A program made the position numbers and the translations under genes. A stretch of 25,417 bases of DNA from the NCBI GenBank assembly GCA_050485745.1, contig JBJHBY010000016.1:1-25417 (forward strand), read 5' to 3'. This DNA comes from JBJHBY01 sp050485745 (GTDB taxonomy: Bacteria > Pseudomonadota > Gammaproteobacteria > Pseudomonadales > CAMLJR01). The notes beneath the pieces are model-generated. The model searched no databases. It was not told where the DNA came from and worked only from the letters and a program-made list of their open reading frames with translations. The first letter of the stretch is position 1, and every line of letters starts with the position of its first letter. Of this stretch, positions 1 to 7,096 are shown piece by piece.

Positions 1-360
1 GTGCAGCGCGGCGTGCCCCTGGAGATCCTCTGGGATCGCCAGGTCTGGTTCTATGACGTGTGGGGCATTCCCCGCCACGGTCGCAATACGGAACTCGCGA
101 TGGATCTCATCCGTTACGCAACCTCCTCACAAAGCCTGGCGCGCCAGGCCAATCTCATTCCCTATGGTCCGGTGCGCCGCTCCTCGATGCAGTATGTCGA
201 CGAGGCAGTGAGGGCTCGCCTGCCCACCGCAGAATCTCACATGGACACTGCCATCGAGCTGGATGCGCGCTGGTGGTCGGAGAACATGGCGCGCATCCAG
301 CCACGCTTCGAACGCTGGGCACAACGCCCGGTGATGGTGCCGCGGCAGTTGCCGAGGTGA
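1..360 (+). CDS. ABC transporter periplasmic solute-binding protein, C-terminal part (PotD/family 1 type)
   Basis: The last 119 residues of a gene that begins before the window; the GTG at base 1 is probably an internal codon. The text (a Trp-Asp-Arg-Gln stretch, then VWGIPRHGRNTELAMDLIRY, then a PYGPVRR segment) resembles the C-terminal lobe of family 1 solute-binding proteins of the spermidine/putrescine type. In those proteins this part closes over the ligand and ends in a helix rich in Trp and Arg. Family members are about 340-370 residues, so roughly two thirds are missing. Such proteins deliver a ligand, often a polyamine or related cation, to an inner-membrane ABC permease. The permease and ATPase genes, if present, lie to the left. 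The ligand cannot be judged from this fragment. Confidence 0.72.
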   Translation: MQRGVPLEILWDRQVWFYDVWGIPRHGRNTELAMDLIRYATSSQSLARQANLIPYGPVRRSSMQYVDEAVRARLPTAESHMDTAIELDARWWSENMARIQPRFERWAQRPVMVPRQLPR

Positions 361-473
361 TCCCGGGCTGAATTCCGGCTGCCTCCTCCTTGAGTCGAGG
401 TGGTATTCCAGTACGTCCGCGACAATTGTCACCTTACTTCTTCTGTGGACTTAACAGGCCGCCCGGCATATCG

Positions 474-510
474 ATATGATTTTTCTATTCCCCCGATAGC
501 GATATAAAAA
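474..510 (+). promoter_or_regulatory. OxyR-like operator upstream of katG
   Basis: Four tetranucleotides occur at exact 7-base spacing: ATAT (474-477), CTAT (485-488), ATAG (496-499) and AAAA (507-510). The known OxyR consensus is ATAG-N7-CTAT-N7-ATAG-N7-CTAT. The two inner elements match perfectly, the first matches 3 of 4, and the last is poor (1 of 4). A TATAAA at 503-508 could serve as the -10 box, with the site covering the -35 region as in OxyR-activated promoters. A perfect 12-bp palindrome (467-478, CATATCGATATG) overlaps the left end. The rest of the 361-597 gap shows only the katG ribosome site (GGGAGG, 584-589). Confidence 0.6.
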
Positions 511-597
511 TTACCAACTCCCTGCCACTCCGGTACCTTTTATTGGCGTTACGAATCGGGTCGTCATTGCGGCGACCCTGTCAGGGAGGCGTCAGCC

Positions 598-2817
598 ATG
601 TTGAGAAAAACCATACCGCTGTTTGCCGCCGCGGCCATCGCCTCGGCATCCATGGCGATATCGGAACCAGCCAGCGCTCGCTCCGGGTCGATGTCGAGTC
701 AGTACTGGTGGCCCGAAATGCTCGATCTCAGGCCACTGCGGCAGCACGCCGCTGAGTCCAACCCCATGGGTAGCGACTTCGATTATGCGAAAGCCTTTGC
801 CGGCCTCGATCTCGAGGCGGTGAAGAAGGACATCGAAGAGCTGATGACCAGGTCCCAGGACTGGTGGCCCGCGGACTACGGTCACTACGGGCCGTTCTTT
901 ATCCGCATGGCCTGGCATAGCGCGGGGACCTACCGCATTGCCGATGGCCGCGGTGGCGCCGGTGGTGGCCAGCAGCGCTTCGAACCACTGAACAGCTGGC
1001 CGGACAATGTCAATCTCGACCGTGCCCGGCGCCTGTTGTGGCCGATCAAGCAGAAGTACGGTGCCAGCCTGTCCTGGGCCGATCTGATGGTACTCACCGG
1101 TAATGTGGCGCTTGAGTCCATGGGCTTCAAGACCTATGGTTTCGCCGGCGGTCGCAAGGACGACTGGGAGCCGGATCTGGTCTACTGGGGGCCGGAGAGC
1201 GAGTTCCTGGCGGATGAGCGTCATGGCGAGGGACGCGAACTTGAGAAACCCCTGGCCGCAGTGCAGATGGGCCTGATCTACGTCAACCCGGAAGGGCCGA
1301 ATGGCAATCCGGACCCGCAGGCTGCTGCCCACGATATCCGCGAAACCTTTGCGCGGATGGCCATGAATGATGAGGAAACCGTCGCCCTGATCGCTGGTGG
1401 CCATACCTTCGGCAAGGCCCATGGTGCGCACAAGCCGGAGGACTGCCTCGGCCCCGAGCCCGCGGCAGCTGGCATCGAGTTGCAGGGTCTGGGTTGGGAA
1501 AACAAGTGCGGTACCGGTAATGCCGCGGACACCATTACCAGTGGCCTGGAAGGCGCCTGGTCGGTGAACCCGATTGCCTGGACCACTCAGTTTCTCGACA
1601 ACCTGTTTGGCTTCGAGTGGGAGAAGACCCGCAGTCCCGCAGGAGGGATTCAATGGGTCCCGGTCGATGGCCAGGCCTCCAGCCTGGTGCCAGATGCCCA
1701 TGATCCGGACAAGCGTCACGCGCCGATCATGTTCACCACGGACCTGTCCCTCAGAGTTGATCCGGCCTACCGGGAAATCGCCAAGCGCTTTCAGCAGAAT
1801 CCGGAAGAGTTCGAGCGCGCCTTTGCCAAGGCCTGGTTCAAACTCACTCACCGGGACATGGGACCACGTGCGCGCTATATCGGTCCGGAGGTGCCTGATG
1901 CAGACCTGCTCTGGCAGGACCCTGTGCCCGCAGTTGATCATGACCTGATCAACGCCCGGGACATCGCCCGTCTGAAATCCGAGATCCTGGACTCGGGCCT
2001 GAGCGTTCCAGAGCTGGTGCGTACCGCCTGGGCTTCGGCGGCCACCTTCCGCGGTTCCGACCTGCGCGGTGGCGCCAATGGTGCCCGCATCCGTCTGGAG
2101 CCGCAAAACAGTTGGGCGGTCAACAATCCGGATGAGCTGACCAGAGTCCTGGAGCGGCTGGAGCGGATCCAGGCCGATTTCAACCAGGCACAGCGTCGCG
2201 GCAAGAAGCGGGTATCCCTCGCTGACCTGATTGTTCTGGGCGGTGTTGCCGCGGTGGAGAAGGCGGCGAAGGATGCCGGCTATCGCGTCGAAGTACCGTT
2301 CAAGCCGGGCCGTACCGATGCCTCGCAGGATATGACTGATGTCGAGTCCTTCGCTGTGCTCGAACCGAAGGCTGACGGTTTTCGCAACTACTTCGGTGAA
2401 GGCAACCGCCGGTCCCCTGCGGAAATGCTGGTTGACCGTGCCAACCTGCTGACGCTGACGGTGCCGGAAATGACCGTTCTCGTGGGTGGCATGCGCGCCC
2501 TTGGCGCCAATGCGGGTGATGCGGCTCATGGCGTGTTCACTCAGCGCCCGGGTGTTCTCAGCAATGACTTCTTCGTCAATCTGCTGGACAACGGCACCCG
2601 CTGGACGAGGTCCGAAGACGCTGCGGGCATCTATGTCGGGCGCGACCTTGCCTCGGGCGAAGAAAAGTGGACGGCCACGCCGGTCGACCTGATTTTTGGT
2701 GCCAATACTGAGCTGCGCGCCGTGGCAGAGGTTTACGCCTCGAATGATGCGGGCGAGAAGTTCGTACGCGACTTTGTTGCGGCCTGGAGCAAGGTGATGA
2801 AGCTGGATATGTTCTAG
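598..2817 (+). CDS. katG: catalase-peroxidase KatG with an export signal
   Basis: A 739-residue bifunctional haem enzyme that removes hydrogen peroxide by catalase and peroxidase reactions. The active N-terminal domain has the distal triad Arg103, Trp106 and His107 (in RMAWHSAGTYR), Tyr228 (in LIYVNPEGPNGNPDP) and Met254, which with Trp106 form the Met-Tyr-Trp adduct needed for catalase activity, and the proximal His269 (in ALIAGGHTFGKAHG). The C-terminal half is the usual haem-free duplicated peroxidase domain. The first 27 residues look like a Sec signal peptide: Arg3-Lys4, an Ala-rich core, then Pro-Ala-Ser-Ala before Arg28. This suggests a periplasmic enzyme like E. coli O157 KatP, unlike ordinary cytoplasmic KatG (about 726 residues). 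The ATG at 598 has GGGAGG at 584-589. It appears monocistronic, with an OxyR-like site upstream and a hairpin terminator downstream. Confidence 0.97.
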   Translation: MLRKTIPLFAAAAIASASMAISEPASARSGSMSSQYWWPEMLDLRPLRQHAAESNPMGSDFDYAKAFAGLDLEAVKKDIEELMTRSQDWWPADYGHYGPFFIRMAWHSAGTYRIADGRGGAGGGQQRFEPLNSWPDNVNLDRARRLLWPIKQKYGASLSWADLMVLTGNVALESMGFKTYGFAGGRKDDWEPDLVYWGPESEFLADERHGEGRELEKPLAAVQMGLIYVNPEGPNGNPDPQAAAHDIRETFARMAMNDEETVALIAGGHTFGKAHGAHKPEDCLGPEPAAAGIELQGLGWENKCGTGNAADTITSGLEGAWSVNPIAWTTQFLDNLFGFEWEKTRSPAGGIQWVPVDGQASSLVPDAHDPDKRHAPIMFTTDLSLRVDPAYREIAKRFQQNPEEFERAFAKAWFKLTHRDMGPRARYIGPEVPDADLLWQDPVPAVDHDLINARDIARLKSEILDSGLSVPELVRTAWASAATFRGSDLRGGANGARIRLEPQNSWAVNNPDELTRVLERLERIQADFNQAQRRGKKRVSLADLIVLGGVAAVEKAAKDAGYRVEVPFKPGRTDASQDMTDVESFAVLEPKADGFRNYFGEGNRRSPAEMLVDRANLLTLTVPEMTVLVGGMRALGANAGDAAHGVFTQRPGVLSNDFFVNLLDNGTRWTRSEDAAGIYVGRDLASGEEKWTATPVDLIFGANTELRAVAEVYASNDAGEKFVRDFVAAWSKVMKLDMF

Positions 2818-2838
2818 TCATTGCCCCGGGCGATGTGC

Positions 2839-2876
2839 AAAGGGCCAGCCTGCTGGGCGGTCCTTTGTGTTGTTGT
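2839..2876 (+). terminator. probable katG terminator
   Basis: An imperfect hairpin starts 21 bases after the katG stop. AAAGG at 2839-2843 pairs with CCTTT at 2862-2866, and an inner CCAGC (2845-2849) pairs with GCTGG (2852-2856) beside bulged bases. It is followed by a T-rich run, TGTTGTTGTT. The stem is not perfect, so strength is uncertain. Confidence 0.5.
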
Positions 2877-2893
2877 TCCGTATTAGTGACCTG

Positions 2894-2927
2894 GCATGCA
2901 AGCGGGCATCCTTTCCTGTTTGCATGC
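2894..2927. repeat. 13-bp inverted repeat downstream of katG
   Basis: GCATGCAAGCGGG (2894-2906) faces CCTGTTTGCATGC (2915-2927) around an 8-base loop. Eleven pairs are Watson-Crick and two are G-T. It could be a second transcript end for katG or a remnant of a mobile repeat. There is no T-run on either side. Confidence 0.5.
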
Positions 2928-2988
2928 GCGCCCCGGAAATGCTGGCGCAATTGCTCAGAATTGCTGGCATTTCAAGGGCTCGCGACGT

Positions 2989-3008
2989 GGCTTCGCCCGT
3001 CGGCGGCA
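2989..3008 (+). repeat. 20-bp direct repeat, left copy (flanks tetR-GH31)
   Basis: This 20-base string, starting GGCTTCGCCC and ending GTCGGCGGCA, recurs exactly at 6605-6624 in the same orientation. The two copies bracket the TetR and GH31 genes. The flanking bases differ on both sides of each copy. It could mark the edges of an inserted segment or be a dispersed repeat of this genome. Confidence 0.6.
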
Positions 3009-3022
3009 CCTCCATGTGGCGC

Positions 3023-3054
3023 ATTAACCCGGCAATCAATTGTGCCGGGTTAAT
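3023..3054. terminator. bidirectional hairpin between katG and the tetR-like gene
   Basis: A perfect 12-bp stem, ATTAACCCGGCA (3023-3034) with TGCCGGGTTAAT (3043-3054), and an 8-base loop. It lies where two convergent genes meet and contains the stop codon of the TetR gene (3050-3052). Only short T runs follow on either strand, so it is a moderate terminator candidate in both directions. Confidence 0.5.
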
Positions 3055-3811
3055 AAGCTGCGTGAGCCTGGAGTTCTCCCAGCGTTTTCCTGGATAAGCT
3101 CCCTCCGTCTTCACTCAACAATTGCACCGCCAGAGCAGGTCGAAAGAACTGCCGGATAAAATCTGACTGGATTCTGGTGATAACGACTTCGTGCTCTTCT
3201 TGCATACCGCCGCTTATCCAGCTGGCCAGGCGCGCTTGTTGCAGCGCGATGAGCAAGCGGGCCTGATCGGCGGGCTCGGCTGGAATCAGTTCACCCTCCT
3301 TCACCCCTTGAGCAAAAACGGTTGAAATGACGTCAAGTCCCTGTGACCACAAGGCCTGCTCATCCCGAGTTGGTTGTGCCGCGCTGTGATACCAGGCATA
3401 ACCTTCCTGCAGGATCAGGCGCAGGTAGTTGGGGTGCGTCAGCAGATACTCCAGCTGTGTATGTATCACCTTCAGAAGCGAAATGATGGGAATAGGCTGA
3501 GCTGATGTCAGTGCCGGGTTACTGGTGACGGCTGTCATCAATTCTCGATCATGTGCCAGTAGAACGGCTCGGTAAAGCTCCTGCTTGCCCGGGTAAAGCT
3601 GATACAGCGTCGCCAGGGAAATGCCTGCCTTTCTGGCAATGGTTTGCATTTTTGCCTGTGCGAAGCCGTGCTGTGCGAAAACGTGTTCCGCAGCATCCAT
3701 GGCGTGTTGGCGCACCAGGTTTTCCTTGGCTGCGCGCAGACCTTTTGCGAGCGAGCCTGACTCATGCTTGTTCCGGCCACTTTTGCCGGTGGCCGGGGTG
3801 ATTTGGCTCAT
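3050..3811 (-). CDS. TetR/AcrR family transcriptional regulator
   Basis: A 253-residue DNA-binding repressor-type protein. After a basic N-terminal tail of about 30 residues comes the TetR three-helix domain: DAAEHVFAQHGFAQAKMQTI, then the recognition region KAGISLATLYQLYPGKQELY, which is the family signature. The remaining residues, about 90-250, are the helical ligand-binding and dimer domain, which is not diagnostic for an effector. The ATG at 3811 was chosen because AAGGA lies 7 bases before it; the frame is open 48 bases further up without a better site. It is divergent from the GH31 gene, with a palindrome in the shared promoter region, so control of itself and of GH31 is the simplest inference. 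Its GC is lower than that of katG. Confidence 0.9.
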   Translation of the reverse strand: MSQITPATGKSGRNKHESGSLAKGLRAAKENLVRQHAMDAAEHVFAQHGFAQAKMQTIARKAGISLATLYQLYPGKQELYRAVLLAHDRELMTAVTSNPALTSAQPIPIISLLKVIHTQLEYLLTHPNYLRLILQEGYAWYHSAAQPTRDEQALWSQGLDVISTVFAQGVKEGELIPAEPADQARLLIALQQARLASWISGGMQEEHEVVITRIQSDFIRQFFRPALAVQLLSEDGGSLSRKTLGELQAHAAY

Positions 3812-3869
3812 TTTCGTATCCTTGCTGATAATGACTATTGACTTGTGGGTAATATACATTTCTAATCAA

Positions 3870-3900
3870 GTAATTTGAATTACCAAACAATAATGATTGT
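3870..3900. promoter_or_regulatory. palindromes in the tetR/GH31 divergent promoter region
   Basis: GTAATT-TG-AATTAC (3870-3883) is a 6-2-6 inverted repeat. ACAAT-AATG-ATTGT (3887-3900) is a second, weaker 5-4-5 repeat. On the minus strand TTCAAA, a 17-base gap and TATATT form a plausible promoter for the regulator whose -35 lies inside the first palindrome. On the plus strand TTGAAT (3875-3880), also in that palindrome, could be the -35 of the GH31 promoter, though its -10 is weak. The size and position suit a TetR operator acting on both genes. Confidence 0.5.
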
Positions 3901-4004
3901 ATCTTGTCCCCTGCCGGGCAGATGCTTCAAGGCGGCTGATACATTCGCGAGCCTGGGTTTCCTGCTGCCTGCTAAACGGGGTTGACGTAGAAGGTTGATA
4001 ATTG

Positions 4005-6566
4005 ATGATTTCTGAAAAAAGGGAAATGAGTGCAAGGGAATACGCAAAGGCATTCTGCCCGGATATAAAACGGTCAGCCTTGCTGTTGCTAAAGAATATC
4101 GTTCTGCACCCTGTTCTTTTCATCCGCACCTTCAGGAAATATCCCGGTCTGGAGAACTATTTTGACGAGTACGCGCAGAAGGTTTCATTTGGAAGAACCG
4201 ACCACCCATTGGACGACATGGGGCCGATGCAGGGCGGGTTCACAGCTCTCCCGAAGCTCACTTCCAGGTATTCCCGGTCGGTTTTAAGTGTTGATCTCGC
4301 CGGTAGGAAGGGTAATCAATTCACTTTTCAGGCGAAGGCATTCGATATATTCAGGCTTATCAAACCTGATAGCTTCTACAAACATGTTTATGAAATTGAA
4401 AATAAATCTCCTGATGCCATTCTTAATTTGTGCGTCGATGTTCTTCGGGATGATGTTTATCGTGTCAGGCTTAAGGAAGGTGGTGGCTTTTTGGCTAAAG
4501 ACACCCCAATGATAGCGAATGATATCCGGGATGATCTGTGCAGGGTTGATCTGATTGAGGAAGAGGCTTGCTATAGGATCGAAACCGGAAGAATGCGTCT
4601 TCATGTTTACAAAAAGGATTTTCGGATCGAACTCTATAATAGTCATGGGAGAAAGATCACTTCCAGTGGTGGTCGGACTGACAATCACTTTGGCATTGCG
4701 TTTGACTCCTATCCTATGGGGTTCGTCCGAGACAGGCGCCACAAACATTGGTACGCGGTCAGCTCTTTTGATCTTTCTCATGGTGAGTCGATCTATGGGT
4801 TGGGAGAGCATTTTGGCCCTGTGAACAAGGTGGGAGAAACTCTCCGGCTCTGGATCAACGAGGGGGTGGGGAACTCCACGGGGCGGGTCTATAAAACTGT
4901 TCCATTCTACGTCAGTACGCGTGGCTATGGTGTTTTCTTTAATCACACTCACCCGATGACGTTCTGGATTGGCTCAAAGGAAAAGTCAAAAATACAGGTG
5001 GCTGTAGAAGAAAAAATCCTGGATTACTTTGTTTTTTCCGGAGAAATAAAGGAGATTCTGGATCGCTACACGGAGCTGACAGGGCGTTCCCCCGTGCCGC
5101 CAAAATATTCGTTCGGAACATGGATTTCTCGCATGTCCTATCTGTCACAGGAAGAGGTGTTAAATGTCGCGAAAAGGCTGAGAGAGGAAAGGTTTCCGGC
5201 TGACGTGATTCATATGGATGTCAGCTGGTTCAGGAAAAACTGGAGGTGTGACTGGGAGTTTGACCCGGATCGATTTCCCGACCACAAAAAAATGTGTCGT
5301 CAGCTCCATGATAACGGATTTCGATTTTCGTTATGGCAGCAGCCATATGTCATCAAGGGTACGGCACCATGGAAGGAGGCTCGCAGAAAGAAAATCCTTG
5401 CCACAAGCAGAGTTCCCTTTTCCTTTTGTGGGCAGTTTGAGGCAGAACCCATCGACTTCACCAAGCCGGAAGCAGTCTCCTGGTACCAGGATCGGTTGCT
5501 CAGGCCGCTTCTCGAAGCAGGTGTGGATGTTATAAAAACTGATTTCGGTGAGGGCATTCATCCATCCATGGAGTTTTCGGCAGGCAATGGCCATGCTCTG
5601 CACAATGTTTATCCGCTTCTCTACAATAGAGCCGCCTTCGAGATTGCACAGGAAATTCATGGCGAGGATAACGCAATGGTCTGGGGTCGTAGCGCCTATG
5701 CGGGCTCCCAGCGCTACCCCGTGCAATGGAGCGGGGATAATGCAGCCACTTTTGGCTCCATGCAGGCTTCTCTCCGTGGCGGATTGAGCTATGGGCTTTC
5801 CGGATTTACATTCTGGAGTCAGGACACCGGCGGGTTTGTGGGCGAGCCCACCGATGAGCTGATGATACGCTGGACCCAGCTATCCATATTTCAATCCCAT
5901 CTGCGCTATCACGGCTGTTACCCCTTCAGGGAGCCATGGCAATTCTCTGAAGAATGTCAAAGCATCGTAAGAAATTACCTCAACTATCGGTACCAGCTTA
6001 TCCCCTATCTCTATAGCGAATCCATTGAGAGCGCTGCATCGGGTCTTCCCTTGCTCAGACCCCTTGTCCTTGAATATCAGCGGGATCCCACGGTACATGC
6101 AATTGATGACCAGTTCATGTGTGGCCGCAGTATTCTGGTTGCGCCCATTATGCGCGAGGATTCCAGGCGGACCTGTTATCTTCCCGAAGGGGTGTGGTAT
6201 GACTTTTTCAGCAAGCGCTCGCAGGATGGTGGGCGATGGATCACGGCGGATTGTCCTCTTGAAAAAATCCCGGTCTGGCTGAAAGGGGGCTCTGTTATCC
6301 CGTTTGGCCCGGTTGTGCAAAGTACCAGTGAGCTATCGGATGAGACACCCCTCGAACTGATTGTGCTCCTCGACCTGGAAGGGAATGCTGGTGGGCTGTT
6401 CCACATCAACAGGAAGAGCTCGTGCCCCATAAGGGCAGAGAGGCGGCTTGAGGGCGTTGTCGTCACTATTGGCAGGAACTTTCCCCTGGAGAAGGTCCGG
6501 GTGTATGGACCGGAGGGGGAAGTTGCCATGGAACATATCGTTGTTCATCAGGTCGATGACTATTGA
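4005..6566 (+). CDS. glycoside hydrolase family 31, alpha-xylosidase/alpha-glucosidase type (YicI-like)
   Basis: An 853-residue retaining alpha-glycosidase. The nucleophile is Asp513 in VIKTDFGEG; the KTDFGE form is typical of YicI-type alpha-xylosidases. The acid/base is Asp578 in QWSGDNAATF. Other family marks are IYGLGEHFG, KTVPFYVSTRGYGVFFNH, HMDVSWF and SGFTFWSQDTGGF, followed by beta-sandwich domains to the end. Expected activity is release of alpha-linked xylose or glucose from oligosaccharide ends; the exact substrate is not readable. There is no signal peptide. The first 70 or so residues, including a hydrophobic patch near residues 25-40, are longer than in YicI (772 residues). ATG 4005 follows AAGG (3991-3994); TTG 4002 is also in frame. 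GC is visibly lower than in neighbouring genes, suggesting transfer. No transporter or other sugar gene is adjacent. Confidence 0.93.
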   Translation: MISEKREMSAREYAKAFCPDIKRSALLLLKNIVLHPVLFIRTFRKYPGLENYFDEYAQKVSFGRTDHPLDDMGPMQGGFTALPKLTSRYSRSVLSVDLAGRKGNQFTFQAKAFDIFRLIKPDSFYKHVYEIENKSPDAILNLCVDVLRDDVYRVRLKEGGGFLAKDTPMIANDIRDDLCRVDLIEEEACYRIETGRMRLHVYKKDFRIELYNSHGRKITSSGGRTDNHFGIAFDSYPMGFVRDRRHKHWYAVSSFDLSHGESIYGLGEHFGPVNKVGETLRLWINEGVGNSTGRVYKTVPFYVSTRGYGVFFNHTHPMTFWIGSKEKSKIQVAVEEKILDYFVFSGEIKEILDRYTELTGRSPVPPKYSFGTWISRMSYLSQEEVLNVAKRLREERFPADVIHMDVSWFRKNWRCDWEFDPDRFPDHKKMCRQLHDNGFRFSLWQQPYVIKGTAPWKEARRKKILATSRVPFSFCGQFEAEPIDFTKPEAVSWYQDRLLRPLLEAGVDVIKTDFGEGIHPSMEFSAGNGHALHNVYPLLYNRAAFEIAQEIHGEDNAMVWGRSAYAGSQRYPVQWSGDNAATFGSMQASLRGGLSYGLSGFTFWSQDTGGFVGEPTDELMIRWTQLSIFQSHLRYHGCYPFREPWQFSEECQSIVRNYLNYRYQLIPYLYSESIESAASGLPLLRPLVLEYQRDPTVHAIDDQFMCGRSILVAPIMREDSRRTCYLPEGVWYDFFSKRSQDGGRWITADCPLEKIPVWLKGGSVIPFGPVVQSTSELSDETPLELIVLLDLEGNAGGLFHINRKSSCPIRAERRLEGVVVTIGRNFPLEKVRVYGPEGEVAMEHIVVHQVDDY

Positions 6567-6602
6567 CCCGGGACGATCTTTCGGCAGTCTATTTACGGGA
6601 TC

Positions 6603-6665
6603 CGGGCTTCGCCCGTCGGCGGCAACGGCGCGTTGCTCCGGAGTCCAAACGGCGTTCGCCGTTTG
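6603..6665. repeat. chain of four small perfect palindromes after GH31, including the right copy of the 20-bp repeat
   Basis: Four perfect inverted repeats lie nearly end to end. They are CGGGC-TTC-GCCCG (6603-6615), CAACG-GCG-CGTTG (6623-6635), CTCCGGAG (6636-6643) and CAAACGGCG-TT-CGCCGTTTG (6646-6665). The 20-bp direct repeat shared with 2989-3008 occupies 6605-6624. No open frame here looks coding. Only the first element is shared with the left copy. The function is unknown; it may be a GH31 transcript end or a short interspersed palindromic element. Confidence 0.65.
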
Positions 6666-6701
6666 TCGAACCTGGAGAGGTTCTCACCGATCAGACACCC
6701 A

Positions 6702-6741
6702 AAATATAAAAGGGCCACCCGTTAGGTGACCCTTTTATATT

Positions 6742-6742
<1 letters not shown>
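6702..6742 (-). terminator. strong terminator of the tRNA-Arg gene
   Basis: AAATATAAAAGGG (6702-6714) pairs perfectly with CCCTTTTATATTT (6730-6742). An inner CACC (6716-6719) pairs with GGTG (6725-6728) around a 5-base loop. Read on the minus strand it abuts the CCA end of the tRNA and finishes in a T-rich run. It can also stop plus-strand transcription from GH31. Confidence 0.85.
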
Positions 6743-6825
<83 letters not shown>

Positions 6826-6861
6826 GTTGGTGCTGTTCTGGATGGGACACAACCCCACCCG

Positions 6862-6966
6862 GTGGCGCTGTACGCCACTCAACGCTCGCCTCGGGGCCAT
6901 GCCCCTCGGCCCCGGCCACCGATCATGGATCGGTGGCGTTCGCCGGCCGGCAAGCGGTGCTTGCCG
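6862..6966. repeat. chain of hairpins between tRNA-Arg and its duplicated 5' end
   Basis: At least four perfect inverted repeats sit in about 105 bases. They are GTGGCG/CGCCAC (6862-6878, 5-base loop), GGGGC-CAT-GCCCC (6893-6905), GCCACCGATC-ATG-GATCGGTGGC (6915-6937) and CGGCAAGC-GGT-GCTTGCCG (6948-6966). Three have 3-base loops. The string GGCGTTCGCCG (6935-6945) also occurs at 6651-6661 in the other chain. The whole 6819-7096 gap otherwise holds only the partial tRNA copy and a promoter candidate. Confidence 0.7.
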
Positions 6967-6983
6967 CAATGCGCCCGGCTCAC

Positions 6984-7009
6984 CCAGCTGAGCTACGGGC
7001 GCAAAACTT
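6984..7009 (-). pseudogene. truncated duplicate of the tRNA-Arg 5' end and leader
   Basis: An exact 26-base copy of 6800-6825. Read on the minus strand it gives the tRNA leader and bases 1-19 of tRNA-Arg, then diverges where the D loop should continue. It cannot form a tRNA. It may be the remnant of a tandem tRNA gene or the duplicated edge of a 184-bp insertion into the tRNA leader. Confidence 0.8.
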
Positions 7010-7043
7010 TTCGCGCTACAACGACACAATGCGCAGGGCGGCG

Positions 7044-7072
7044 ATTCTACTGGCAATCGGGGATGGCGTCCA
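7044..7072 (-). promoter_or_regulatory. candidate promoter for the tRNA-Arg transcript
   Basis: Read on the minus strand, TGGACG (7067-7072), a 17-base spacer and TAGAAT (7044-7049) match 4 of 6 and 5 of 6 consensus bases. The start would fall near 7037, upstream of the truncated tRNA copy. A transcript would therefore cross the copy and the hairpin chain before reaching the intact tRNA. Confidence 0.4.
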
Positions 7073-7096
7073 CCGCCGCGGCTGGTTCTGCTTGCT

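Noticed and set aside
592..2529. 645-codon open frame on the minus strand opposite katG
   Set aside because: No recognisable domain. It lies entirely opposite a fully conserved gene, and long antisense frames are expected in GC-rich DNA.
4284..4952. 222-codon minus-strand frame inside GH31
   Set aside because: Lies opposite conserved GH31 sequence (GLGEHFG region) and has no recognisable domain.
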